This document shows, one piece after another, positions 6,847-14,071 of a stretch of 20,781 bases of DNA. Below the pieces are notes generated by a model that was not told where the DNA came from, searched no databases, and saw only the letters and a program-made list of their open reading frames with translations. The DNA comes from a virus. The first letter of the stretch is position 1. Every line of letters begins with the position of its first letter. Made by a program: the position numbers and the translations under genes. The stretch is from positions 1 to 20,781 of the IMG/VR virus record IMGVR_UViG_3300045135_000832; one strand, 5' to 3'.

Positions 6847-6881
6847 TGGGGGGTTTTGGGCCCACTGCCCCCCATCAGTGG
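6847..6881 (-). promoter_or_regulatory. Putative H-type RNA pseudoknot before the helicase start
   Basis: On the minus strand stem 1 is CCACTG at 6881-6876 paired with CAGTGG at 6867-6862. The loop it closes holds TGGGGGG at 6874-6868, which is exactly complementary to CCCCCCA at 6853-6847. The connecting loops are one nucleotide (6875), zero, and eight nucleotides (6861-6854, GCCCAAAA). These lengths match what a 7-bp and a 6-bp coaxial stem need in an H-type pseudoknot. It ends 26 bases before the helicase ATG and 16 before its ribosome-binding site, so translational control is the natural guess. A simple G-rich 7-bp hairpin with a 14-nt loop is the competing fold. Confidence 0.55.
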
Positions 6882-6886
6882 TCTAG

Positions 6887-6904
6887 CAGGTTTGGAGTAA
6901 CCTG
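6887..6904 (-). promoter_or_regulatory. 6-bp hairpin with a loop complementary to the helicase RBS
   Basis: CAGGTT at 6904-6899 and AACCTG at 6892-6887 pair perfectly around the loop ACTCCA on the minus strand. It sits ten bases after the stop of the ssDNA-binding protein gene and five bases before the pseudoknot. The loop bases CTCCA are complementary to TGGAG at 6831-6827, which contains the helicase ribosome-binding site, so a loop-to-RBS contact is possible. There is no T-run, so it is not an intrinsic terminator. Confidence 0.4.
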
Positions 6905-6914
6905 TGCCGCTAGA

Positions 6915-7544
6915 TTAGCGATTAGCCCAACTTGGAACTGCGCCGCCCATTGCGGGTTGCTGCTGGCCCATCTGCTGCTGTTGCGGCTGATACTGTGCCG
7001 CTGCAGGTGTGGCCATAACTGGCGCTTGCCCAGTTGGGATAAAATCCTTCTGGTTGGCGGTAATAGCTGCCATCAGACGGTTAGTGTCTTGGTAGCCATT
7101 GGTGCCTTTCTTGATACCAACTTTCGCACAAATCTCCATGCCGTTCAAGTCGGCCACGCCACTGATCTGGCGACGTTGCTGGGCTTGAGGTGACATATCT
7201 GCCGGGTCCAAACCATTGGCGCTTTCAATGATTGCGCGCAGGGTTTGTAGACCAATCTCTTTGGCCTGTGGAATGCCGCTCTGACCCATCTTATCGCCAT
7301 CGACAAAAATGCGATCCCAAAACTTGCGACGGTCATGTTCGCCACCAACAATGGTGAATTCCAATTCCATCCACTTGGCGCTCGACGACTGCGACCGCTT
7401 AAACCACGGGCCCATGCCAAACTCAGGAATTTCCATATCCCCAGCTTTCAGTGCGATGATAGCGCGACATACGGTGCCATTAGGAATCAGGGTGCGCTCC
7501 ATTTGAGGCGCTTCGGATACTGGTGCTTGGTTTAGGTTCAGCAT
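6915..7544 (-). CDS. ssDNA-binding protein candidate (DUF669-like)
   Basis: This 209-aa protein has an N-terminal beta-rich domain (residues about 1-165), including CRAIIALKAGD, ELEFTIVGGEHDRRKFWDRIF and a later ICAKVGIKKGTNGYQDTNRL. The order resembles the DUF669-type single-strand-binding proteins that lie beside phage annealing recombinases. The tail from about 170 is low-complexity, rich in Gln, Pro, Ala and Met, and ends in SWANR rather than the acidic tip of bacterial SSB. The ATG has an excellent AAGGAGA site located in the last codons of the Sak4-like gene, three bases away. The likely role is coating ssDNA and cooperating with the Sak4-like ATPase; this is inferred from fold pattern and context. 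Confidence 0.6.
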   Translation of the reverse strand: MLNLNQAPVSEAPQMERTLIPNGTVCRAIIALKAGDMEIPEFGMGPWFKRSQSSSAKWMELEFTIVGGEHDRRKFWDRIFVDGDKMGQSGIPQAKEIGLQTLRAIIESANGLDPADMSPQAQQRRQISGVADLNGMEICAKVGIKKGTNGYQDTNRLMAAITANQKDFIPTGQAPVMATPAAAQYQPQQQQMGQQQPAMGGAVPSWANR

Positions 7545-7546
7545 GA

Positions 7547-8407
7547 TTATTCTCCTTCGCTAGAGTTTTGCTGATTAGGATCAACGAATGTCAGTTGGCG
7601 TTCTGCCTGAGTTGGTCCAGAACCCATCTTTTCGATTAGTTTGCCAAGGTGTGGCTCTTCCAGAACATCAAGTCTGCCAGAACGATCTTTGGCTGGATAG
7701 CCCCATTGGTTAAGGGGGTTGCAGACGAATGCCCGGAACGGGCCATTGTCACCAGTCATGACAGCCATTGTGATTACTTCATCCACAATGCCGGGCAGCT
7801 CTCTGCCAGTCTTGCTGCCTTCGATCTGCAGCTGGAATTGCTTGCGACCGTAGTCATCAGTCGATTCATCTAAGATGCCAACGAAGATAACATTCTTTGC
7901 GCGAATGTGCTGCAGATGCGTAAGCCACGCCATCATTTCACGGCCATGCATGCCATAGGCTGCACGGGTGTCCAGCTTGCCTGTGCGATCAGAGCGCGAC
8001 TCTGGTTGCTGCTGGCAATATTGAAAGCACAAACGGCCCGCGACAGTGATACTGTCCACGAAGATAGTGTCATACTTGGAAAGCATGTTTTCTGGATCGC
8101 CATAGGTTTGGCACACATAGTCATAGTGCGCCTTGCCGTATGGCTGATCATCTGACAGCGACGGGTTTGGCCCGCCGATGTAGCATGCAAAGTCACGACA
8201 CTCGGCCCAAGTTTTCGGGCGGATAACGTCAATCGCATAGCCTTCGATTGCTGCGTCACCCGCTTCTAGGTCCATAAACAGAGTTGTGTCAGGATTGAGC
8301 GTGCGGGCGAGTGTGGTTTTACCCACACCGCTTTGACCGCACACAACAATCTTGTGGCCACGTTTCTCTGCAAGCCGCTGTTCAGCGGTAATAATTTGCA
8401 GTCCCAT
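7547..8407 (-). CDS. Sak4-like RecA-fold ATPase
   Basis: This is a 286-aa P-loop protein with Walker A GQSGVGKT at 24-31 and a Walker B-like TIFVDS at 113-118, followed by LQHIRAKNVIFVGILDE. Its size, the early Walker A and the IEGSKTGRELPGIVDEVI segment match phage AAA_24/Sak4 proteins, short RecA-like ATPases that stimulate single-strand annealing. It lies next to an ssDNA-binding candidate, as Sak4 genes usually do. The ATG has GAGGGT upstream, overlapping the stop of the 133-aa gene, which implies coupled translation. The C-terminal tail (residues about 270-286) is polar and acidic. Confidence 0.8.
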   Translation of the reverse strand: MGLQIITAEQRLAEKRGHKIVVCGQSGVGKTTLARTLNPDTTLFMDLEAGDAAIEGYAIDVIRPKTWAECRDFACYIGGPNPSLSDDQPYGKAHYDYVCQTYGDPENMLSKYDTIFVDSITVAGRLCFQYCQQQPESRSDRTGKLDTRAAYGMHGREMMAWLTHLQHIRAKNVIFVGILDESTDDYGRKQFQLQIEGSKTGRELPGIVDEVITMAVMTGDNGPFRAFVCNPLNQWGYPAKDRSGRLDVLEEPHLGKLIEKMGSGPTQAERQLTFVDPNQQNSSEGE

Positions 8408-8409
8408 GA

Positions 8410-8811
8410 TTAACCCTCAACGAGATTGAATGTGATAGTGCCAGTCTCTGTAGTCCGGCACCCCTCTAGCTGCGCCCTAACCGCTGGGGGTGCAGCTTTG
8501 TATTTCGCCTCTTCGACAGCAAACGTCAGCTTGCCGTAGTGGCGCGCATCTTCTGGCGCCATGCTGTTAAGAACGTCACGCAGTTTCTCCTGATCCCACG
8601 TCACCTTCTTATTGACGACGACCTTGAGGCGCGAGTTGCCAGCCATAACATATGTGGTGCCAAAATCCTTGCCCTGCCCAGCAAGGTTTGCTTTTGCGGC
8701 ATCAAGATATGCATTTTCTAGCTGATCGTTAATGTCTTTGATTTCACCGCGCAGGCCATCAATAAGCTCTTTGAGCTCGTGCCTACGCTCAAGCAATTCA
8801 AGCGTATTCAT
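8410..8811 (-). CDS. 133-aa coiled-coil protein beside the Sak4-like gene
   Basis: Residues 1-40 form a clear heptad-type coiled coil (LELLERRHELKELIDGLRGE and onward). A beta-rich part follows, with YVMAGNSRLKVVVNKKVTWDQEKL and FAVEEAKYKAAPPAV, ending in TGTITFNL. I recognise this architecture from small phage proteins encoded beside annealing recombinases, but no function is established. A strong GAGGAG ribosome-binding site lies upstream, buried in a long hairpin that fills the intergenic gap. A role as accessory subunit of the recombination complex is inferred from location only. Confidence 0.65.
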   Translation of the reverse strand: MNTLELLERRHELKELIDGLRGEIKDINDQLENAYLDAAKANLAGQGKDFGTTYVMAGNSRLKVVVNKKVTWDQEKLRDVLNSMAPEDARHYGKLTFAVEEAKYKAAPPAVRAQLEGCRTTETGTITFNLVEG

Positions 8812-8812
8812 C

Positions 8813-8861
8813 GCTATCTCCTCTTTTCTAGAGCCCTCAGTCTAGGAAAGTATGAGATAGC
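8813..8861 (-). promoter_or_regulatory. Long hairpin covering the RBS of the 133-aa gene
   Basis: The gap between the DUF1064-like stop and the ATG at 8811 is almost entirely one dyad. GCTATCTC at 8861-8854 pairs with GAGATAGC at 8820-8813 (8 of 8). Then, after a small internal loop, CTTTCCTAG at 8850-8842 pairs with CTAGAAAAG at 8831-8823 (8 of 9) around a ten-base loop. The ribosome-binding site GAGGAG at 8823-8818 lies inside the stem and the ATG begins one base after it. The RNA form could hide the RBS; as DNA it could be an operator with CTAG half-sites. Confidence 0.6.
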
Positions 8862-8863
8862 TG

Positions 8864-9238
8864 TCAACGATGTTTTTTGGAGAGGAAGATTTCGATGCCG
8901 TGCACCGCCTTCATCAGCTTCTTTTTCAGTTTAAAATCAGCTGTTTCGACGCCCTTCGCATCTTCGACAATGCTTTCCCAAACGCCATCTGCGTTCTCGC
9001 GCTCGTAGCGAAAGTCAGCGATATATGTGCAAATCTTTTGGTCATTTACGACTATGGGAAAGCGCACTTGGAGTTCTAGGTTGCGGCAACGCCCGGCCTT
9101 CTCCAGTGACTTCAGGTATAGGTAACGTTCTGATTCCCACTTGGAATCGAACTTGATTCCATCAACCACAGTTTTCTTGTTCCCATACTTGGGCCTTGAC
9201 CTTCTGAGGCTGGGATTATATGTTGGCTTCGAGAACAT
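8864..9238 (-). CDS. DUF1064-like phage nuclease (RecU-like fold)
   Basis: This 124-aa protein matches the DUF1064 pattern: KYGNKKTVVDGIKFDSKWESERY near the N-terminus, LELQVRF at 54-60, YIADFRY at 72-78 and IVEDAKG at 90-96. Candidate catalytic residues of a PD-(D/E)XK nuclease are Glu35 or Glu37, Asp75, and Asp93 with Lys95. Related proteins are proposed endonucleases or Holliday-junction resolvases in phage recombination. The frame is open to 9346, but the extra 36 residues overlap the divergent RHH gene and look non-native, so I place the start at the ATG at 9238. It lacks a clear ribosome-binding site. It is the first gene of the replication module. Confidence 0.7.
   Translation of the reverse strand: MFSKPTYNPSLRRSRPKYGNKKTVVDGIKFDSKWESERYLYLKSLEKAGRCRNLELQVRFPIVVNDQKICTYIADFRYERENADGVWESIVEDAKGVETADFKLKKKLMKAVHGIEIFLSKKHR
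9196..9224 (+). promoter_or_regulatory. Candidate sigma70-type promoter for the RHH gene
   Basis: TTGACC at 9196-9201 (5 of 6 to the -35 consensus) is followed, after exactly 17 bases, by TATGTT at 9219-9224 (4 of 6 to -10). Transcription would begin near 9231 and leave a leader of about 24 bases before the RHH start at 9255. The promoter lies inside the N-terminal coding part of the divergent nuclease gene. It was found by eye and has no experimental support. Confidence 0.4.
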
Positions 9239-9254
9239 TCTGGGAGATATTCTA

Positions 9255-9470
9255 GTGGCTGACCCGGCGAAATACAAGAGCATTAGTGTAAGCAAAGAGA
9301 CGTATGACAAGGTTGTTGAGATGGCGCAGTCGGCGCGCAGAAACATCTCGCAGCAGCTGTCTCTGATTGTTGACGATGCATATGAAGATCAAGGCTATAG
9401 CGCACCTGCGTCTAATGGTGCGACCACCCGCGTTTATTCGGGTGGCCTGAGTGCTGTGATCGAAGACTAG
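9255..9470 (+). CDS. Ribbon-helix-helix (Arc/CopG-like) regulator
   Basis: This is the only plus-strand gene in the window, 71 aa. Residues about 6-40 read as an RHH fold: a short strand (YKSISVS), helix A (KETYDKVVEMAQSA), a turn, and helix B (NISQQLSLIVDDAYED). The tail is Ser/Gly/Thr-rich. The start is a GTG at 9255 preceded by GGGAGA at about seven bases; the longer open frame from 9141 only runs through the nuclease gene. Its stop and that of the 961-aa virion gene share the palindrome CTAG at 9467-9470. RHH proteins bind DNA as dimers of dimers and usually repress their own and neighbouring promoters. Its place between the virion and replication modules suggests a switch regulator. Confidence 0.75.
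   Translation: MADPAKYKSISVSKETYDKVVEMAQSARRNISQQLSLIVDDAYEDQGYSAPASNGATTRVYSGGLSAVIED
9282..9310 (-). promoter_or_regulatory. Candidate leftward promoter for the replication module
   Basis: On the minus strand TTGTCA (9310-9305, 5 of 6 to -35) and ACTAAT (9287-9282, 4 of 6 to -10) are separated by 17 bases. The start would fall near 9275, leaving about 37 bases before the nuclease ATG. The site lies inside the RHH coding sequence, so the two divergent transcripts would overlap for about 45 bases. It was read by eye and is weak at -10. Confidence 0.35.
9424..9445. repeat. 7-bp inverted repeat near the convergent stops
   Basis: CCACCCG at 9424-9430 and CGGGTGG at 9439-9445 pair perfectly around an 8-base loop, within the last codons of the RHH gene and about 22 bases before the shared CTAG. 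Neither strand has a following T-run, so intrinsic termination is not well supported. It may still slow polymerases at the convergent junction, or be chance in a coding region. Confidence 0.3.
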
Positions 9471-12352
9471 AGAAGACTTGCGCTGCCCAAGCCGCCTAGT
9501 AGTGTCGCTGCCACTGCTGGGTTTTCGCGTGCGCGGTCACGAATAGTCTGCTGCGCGCCATTGCTCTGCACCTGTGGCAGGCTTGGAGCAGTCACTTGCG
9601 GAACTGGCGTCTGAGGCATCGCACGGCGGCGCTCCTGCTGCCTCTGCTGCTCTTCATACGTATTCATTAAAGCCTGAGCCTGACGAGTTACTTCGCGCAC
9701 TGATTCATCACCAGCTTGGACTGTCAGCTGTGCTGTGGCGCTGTTCAGGCCGTTTGCAATGATCTTGCCGAGCTGGTTTGCCTTGCTGGCATTTGCTGCG
9801 CCTCTGCTGAGCGCCGCGTATTGTGCGTCGATGTTTTTGTAAAACAAATCGCTCGACAGAAGGCGACCTATCACAGAATAGCGTGCCAGCTTGCCAAGGT
9901 TTTTGAATGGGCTTGTGGCGATACCAGCAGCAACAATGCCGCCGCCATCCACCGTTTGCGAGTTGAACACAAGCACACGACCGAACTTGTTCATGTCTTT
10001 GGCCATCTGATCGCCAAAAAGCGCGCCAAGCTTGCCTGACTTGTATTCTTTCTGCAGACGATTTCCAAAAGCTTTAAGCTGCTTTGGATCTGTCATGAAT
10101 GAATCGCCAAAGTCACCAATCAGGTTTTCCATGTAGTAGCCGCGAATCTTGTCTTTGGCAGACTGCTGGTTCGCAAAATACTTCATGATGCGGTTGATGT
10201 CGTCAGGCTTGGTCGCTGCGTTTGCCACCAAAGAAGCAGCTTCCATCGGGTCCATATTTGGGCTCGACAGCTTTCTAATAAGCGAGTTGCTCATGACTTC
10301 ATGTGCGTCACGCTGAGCCAGTGCTAGGTTTTTCAGCAACCCAATGCTCGGGCCTTTGTCGCCAAGGGCTGAGCCTGCAAGAACGTCTTCAACAGCACGA
10401 ATAACAGTATCATCCACTTTCGAAAGAGAGGTGGCCGCAAGCTCATCACCTAGATCCCGCAGCTGACGTGCCACAACTTGGCCGAACAATTCATCAGCTG
10501 TTGAGCCAAGATCATCGATTGCCTGCTTGAACTTGTAGCCATTGAACTTCTTTGGGTCCAAGTCATTCACAGCGGCGCCAAGATTTTTTCTGATCCACTC
10601 ACCACCGACGCGCTGCTTGAGTGCAGCAAAGTCAGTCACATCACCAAGAACGGTTTCTAGGCGGCGAATGGATTCAGGGTTATTAGGACGCACAAGCTTG
10701 TTCGCAATGTTCGCAGGGTTTACGCGAACACCGTTGCGAATTTCGTTGCGGATAGCGTTGATACTGGCAATGTCGCCAATCTCTTCCAGCTTTCTGCTGC
10801 CTTCACGGAAAAAGCTACGAGCGTCTCCAAAGCTTTTAGAGGCAGCGCGAACCTTAGCGATGCCTTGAGGGTCTAGCATGCGACCAGAGTTTAACAACAT
10901 GGATTCAAGGTTGCCAGCATCCAGAACAGCATCGATCTGCTTCAGGATGGGGTCGCCATACTGCTGAATGGTGTTCTTCCCGGGATTGCGCATCAGGAAG
11001 TCATTCAGGTTTTTTCTCAAGTAATACAATTGGCTAAAGGACGAATTTGAACCAACTGCGGCCAGAGAATCCAGCATGCCTTTTGCTTCAGTGACGTTTC
11101 CGCCAATGGTGGACTTTTGCAATTTGCGAAGTGAGTCCTTTGCAGCATTTGCAATTTGCCCAGTGGGAATGACTTCCACGTTGCCAACCGCGTCTTTGAT
11201 AGCCTCATCGATGCTGCTGAACTTTGCCGCAGCTTGAGAATCAAAGGTTTCGACAGCTGTCTTCAATCCATTGAACAGATCATCATCTATCGCCAAGTCC
11301 TTCTCGGACGCACGCCCAAGATCATCAGCGTAGTCACGCAAGCCACGCAGAACTGCTTTCGCTGCATTCTTTTCGGCTTGTTTCACAGAATTGTTCGCGT
11401 TCTTAGCAGCTTCCATTAGAACGCGACCAAGATCATCAGGGTCAGCTGTTCCAGCCACGGACCGAAGTTTCTCTACCTCATCAACGATAGCCTGTGCGTT
11501 TTTCTTTGTCCGTGTAGATCCACGGAACACTTGTTCGCCAATTGCCTGAGCGCGAGAAATAAGTGGGTTGCCGCCAATCAATCCAACAGCAGGCATGACG
11601 CCGAGCTCACGGGATTCACCATATGCACGCAGCTGATCTTCGTTTAGTGCGCGCGGCATAGAGCCTTTTGCAACGGCACCGAAGCCTTTAGCAACCAACC
11701 CGAACAAAGCTTCGCCTGTGCCAGCGATTGCAGCCTCTGTGAGCGCGTCCTTGGCAATTTCGCTACCACTTTGCTTTGATGTTCCTGTGGCCGCTTCTAC
11801 GGCCTCTTCTGCCAAGCTGGCGCCGCCAGCGCCAATGGCAGCACCAATAGCCGCGCCGACAATGGGAACTGGAATAGCAGCTTGACCAGTGATTGCGCCA
11901 GCAACAGCACCACCCACTTCTGGACCAAAACCAGCCAAGTCAGCAAAGTCATACCTGCTTACGCCAGCTTCATCGATGACTACGTTCTTGTCTGTTTCCA
12001 TGCCGAATTTGGCGGCACCCTGCGGTGTGAGTGCAAGCTTGCCGCGCGGATCACGAATGTAATCACCTTCGCCAAGGCCATACTTGCCAAGCTGCGCAAC
12101 CTCTTCGTCAGGGGTTTCAGCAAGGCTTACAGACGCACGCAGTCCAGCGTCCTTAACGCCAGTGGAATAGTCAAACCCCTCGAACATGCCTTTCTGCTGC
12201 TGACGAGCAGAGGCTACAAAATCTTCAGGCAAAAACTTTTCAGGGCTTGCAATCACCTGATTGATTTTACGAGCTTCTTGTGAGGTCGGTTGCTCCCCAG
12301 AAATTTTAAAGTTTACGGGACCAAGGCTGGTATCAACGGTGATTGTTGCCAT
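9467..12352 (-). CDS. 961-aa internal virion / DNA-ejection protein candidate
   Basis: This is the largest protein in the window, and probably an internal virion protein ejected with the DNA in a short-tailed phage. It opens with a small beta-type segment (ITVDTSLGPVNFKISGEQPT). At about residues 147-190 it has a Gly/Ala-rich hydrophobic stretch with many GxxxG spacings (GGAVAGAITGQ, VGAAIGAAIGAGGA) that could insert in a membrane. The middle is long, helical and rich in Ala, Lys and Asp. The C-terminus has a Gln/Arg-rich coiled coil (EEQQRQQERRRA) and ends in AATLLGGLGSASLL. A GAGGG site precedes the ATG, and the gene follows the 568-aa gene by 12 bases. No enzymatic motif is seen, so the assignment rests on size, composition and position. 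Confidence 0.6.
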   Translation of the reverse strand: MATITVDTSLGPVNFKISGEQPTSQEARKINQVIASPEKFLPEDFVASARQQQKGMFEGFDYSTGVKDAGLRASVSLAETPDEEVAQLGKYGLGEGDYIRDPRGKLALTPQGAAKFGMETDKNVVIDEAGVSRYDFADLAGFGPEVGGAVAGAITGQAAIPVPIVGAAIGAAIGAGGASLAEEAVEAATGTSKQSGSEIAKDALTEAAIAGTGEALFGLVAKGFGAVAKGSMPRALNEDQLRAYGESRELGVMPAVGLIGGNPLISRAQAIGEQVFRGSTRTKKNAQAIVDEVEKLRSVAGTADPDDLGRVLMEAAKNANNSVKQAEKNAAKAVLRGLRDYADDLGRASEKDLAIDDDLFNGLKTAVETFDSQAAAKFSSIDEAIKDAVGNVEVIPTGQIANAAKDSLRKLQKSTIGGNVTEAKGMLDSLAAVGSNSSFSQLYYLRKNLNDFLMRNPGKNTIQQYGDPILKQIDAVLDAGNLESMLLNSGRMLDPQGIAKVRAASKSFGDARSFFREGSRKLEEIGDIASINAIRNEIRNGVRVNPANIANKLVRPNNPESIRRLETVLGDVTDFAALKQRVGGEWIRKNLGAAVNDLDPKKFNGYKFKQAIDDLGSTADELFGQVVARQLRDLGDELAATSLSKVDDTVIRAVEDVLAGSALGDKGPSIGLLKNLALAQRDAHEVMSNSLIRKLSSPNMDPMEAASLVANAATKPDDINRIMKYFANQQSAKDKIRGYYMENLIGDFGDSFMTDPKQLKAFGNRLQKEYKSGKLGALFGDQMAKDMNKFGRVLVFNSQTVDGGGIVAAGIATSPFKNLGKLARYSVIGRLLSSDLFYKNIDAQYAALSRGAANASKANQLGKIIANGLNSATAQLTVQAGDESVREVTRQAQALMNTYEEQQRQQERRRAMPQTPVPQVTAPSLPQVQSNGAQQTIRDRARENPAVAATLLGGLGSASLL

Positions 12353-12364
12353 GTGAATCCCTCA

Positions 12365-14071
12365 TCACTGCGTTAGGTCAATAGTAGCAGAGCCACCTTC
12401 AGTGTTTACCTTAAAGCCGCCACGCACTCCAATTCTTTCGTTCAGAATTTTTTGTGCGCGCTGATATTCTTGAGGAGTAGCAAACTGATCAGGCTCCATC
12501 GTAAGATCGATGTAGTTGTCCAGAGCCTTCACCTTGCCAGTAAAGATAGACTTCATCTGAGCCAAGCGAAACAGTGCTTCCTGTGGGTTTCCAAATAAAT
12601 CCAAGTTGCCAAATGCAGCATCAATGCGCTCAAGGTCTACGTTGGAAATACCGTTGCCAGTTTCTTGAGTAAGCATGCGCTTAAACTCTGTCAGCAAGCT
12701 ATCCTTCAAAGCTGCACGCTTTGCTTCTGGGCTCAGACCTTCTTCACCAAAGCTAACCTTGGCATCTTTTAGGCCAGCGCCAACGAGAACTGAGTTCAGT
12801 CTATCAGTGAGCATGGAGATAGTTGGAGATGGGCTATTGGCGTAGTCTGTGACTGCCTGCTCCATCTGATTAATACTATCCAAGGCGTTATATGCCGACC
12901 CATAGCCTTTGGCCAATGTCGTCGCTGCTTGAGTCCCATCAACAAAAATGCCATTACCAGATGATGTGCCACGACGAATTTTTAAATTGGGGATAACCTC
13001 AATGTCAGTCGTGTTTTTGATATCTGGACCCTCAGCCGCTTTTTCTGCTGCCTTGGCTTCAAGCTCCATTTGCTTCAGCATAGCTTCTTGAGCAAATTTA
13101 AGCTGCTCAAGCTGAAGCGCAGCACGAGCATCGCGGCCAGCCTGAAGGCGGCCAAGAGCATATTTGCCAGCCGCCAACTGCGCGGCTTTAGCTTCAGACT
13201 TTGCAGCCTCTAGCTTTGGCAAAGCCGCCTCACCAGCTTCACCAACAGAGCGTAAGATGCGGCCAACGTTAAATCCTTTGCCAGCACGGTTCTGCATAAG
13301 CGCCAATCCAAATGCCATCAAAGCCGCACTTTTGTCCGGCTTTCCAGAAATATCTACGCCAGTAGCCTCTGCAAACTCTTGTTTGTATTTTTCCAAAAGG
13401 TCTTCTTTAGACATTTCAGCAGTGTCTTCAGGCTTTCCAGACGCCTGACCAAATTCTTTCATCGCAGATACAAAGGCATCCTGAACAGCAGATGCGCTTT
13501 GGTCAGCGTCCATCTTCTTACTCAAAACTTTCTGAACATCACGCTCAGTTTTGGCTGCTTGCGCATCAGCATAATCTTGACGCTCTGTGGCACCCTCTAC
13601 CTTCATGCCGCGACCGCTGTAACGGCGACCATCGGTCATGCCGCTGCCAGACATGCCGACTTCTGGCGGCATTTGGAAAGGCTCAATTTTTTCTGGAGTA
13701 ACAGCATTTGCAGCAGCGCCAGAGATTGTCTCTATACGACTTGCAATTGGGTTGGGCTCAAACAGCATCCCGCGCAACTCATCGCCCATGATGTCGTAGT
13801 CAGCTCCAGTTTCTTCAAATCCCAAAGCAGACGCCACAGGAGATGCAGCCTCATATGCTACACCCGCAATGGGAGCACCTAAGCGTGACAACTGGTCCAT
13901 AATGCCAAGGACAGGGCCCATGGACATACTACGCTGCAAACTTTCAAGGCCAGAACCAATGCCACGACGCAATGGCGCGGTTCTTTCCGAGATGCGCTGC
14001 GCACGCTGACGCGCATCGTCTGTTGCCCCCAGAACCCCCAGACCTTGCGTTAAAGCTTTGTTCTCAGCCAT
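12365..14071 (-). CDS. 568-aa virion protein, likely internal
   Basis: This is an Ala/Gly/Glu-rich protein without enzyme motifs. The first 125 residues alternate short helices and Gly-rich turns (RRGIGSGLESLQ, APIAGVAYEAASPVASALG). Residues about 246-275 carry SAALMAFGLALMQNRAGKGFNVGR, a motif type I associate with structural proteins of marine podoviruses. Residues about 285-350 form a long Ala/Glu/Lys coiled coil. The C-terminal third is helical and ends in a short acidic tail. The ATG is preceded by AGGGGG, and the gene lies 12 bases after the 371-aa gene, so the four virion genes form one translational chain. It is probably an internal core or ejection protein. Confidence 0.55.
   Translation of the reverse strand: MAENKALTQGLGVLGATDDARQRAQRISERTAPLRRGIGSGLESLQRSMSMGPVLGIMDQLSRLGAPIAGVAYEAASPVASALGFEETGADYDIMGDELRGMLFEPNPIASRIETISGAAANAVTPEKIEPFQMPPEVGMSGSGMTDGRRYSGRGMKVEGATERQDYADAQAAKTERDVQKVLSKKMDADQSASAVQDAFVSAMKEFGQASGKPEDTAEMSKEDLLEKYKQEFAEATGVDISGKPDKSAALMAFGLALMQNRAGKGFNVGRILRSVGEAGEAALPKLEAAKSEAKAAQLAAGKYALGRLQAGRDARAALQLEQLKFAQEAMLKQMELEAKAAEKAAEGPDIKNTTDIEVIPNLKIRRGTSSGNGIFVDGTQAATTLAKGYGSAYNALDSINQMEQAVTDYANSPSPTISMLTDRLNSVLVGAGLKDAKVSFGEEGLSPEAKRAALKDSLLTEFKRMLTQETGNGISNVDLERIDAAFGNLDLFGNPQEALFRLAQMKSIFTGKVKALDNYIDLTMEPDQFATPQEYQRAQKILNERIGVRGGFKVNTEGGSATIDLTQ

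Noticed and set aside
6854-6861. CCCAAAA resembling a -1 frameshift slippery site inside the pseudoknot.
   Set aside because: It lies within the structured gap, not upstream of the pseudoknot, and no translated frame is needed there.
6847-6904. A known riboswitch class (SAM-II, preQ1) for the pseudoknot region.
   Set aside because: I do not see the conserved ligand-binding bases of those classes; only the fold type is similar.
9141-9254. Plus-strand N-terminal extension of the RHH gene.
   Set aside because: It runs through the nuclease coding region, has no ribosome-binding site, and the GTG at 9255 with GGGAGA fits the RHH fold start.
9239-9346. N-terminal extension of the DUF1064-like nuclease.
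   Set aside because: The hydrophobic extra segment is antisense to the RHH gene and not part of the family; it reads as chance open frame.
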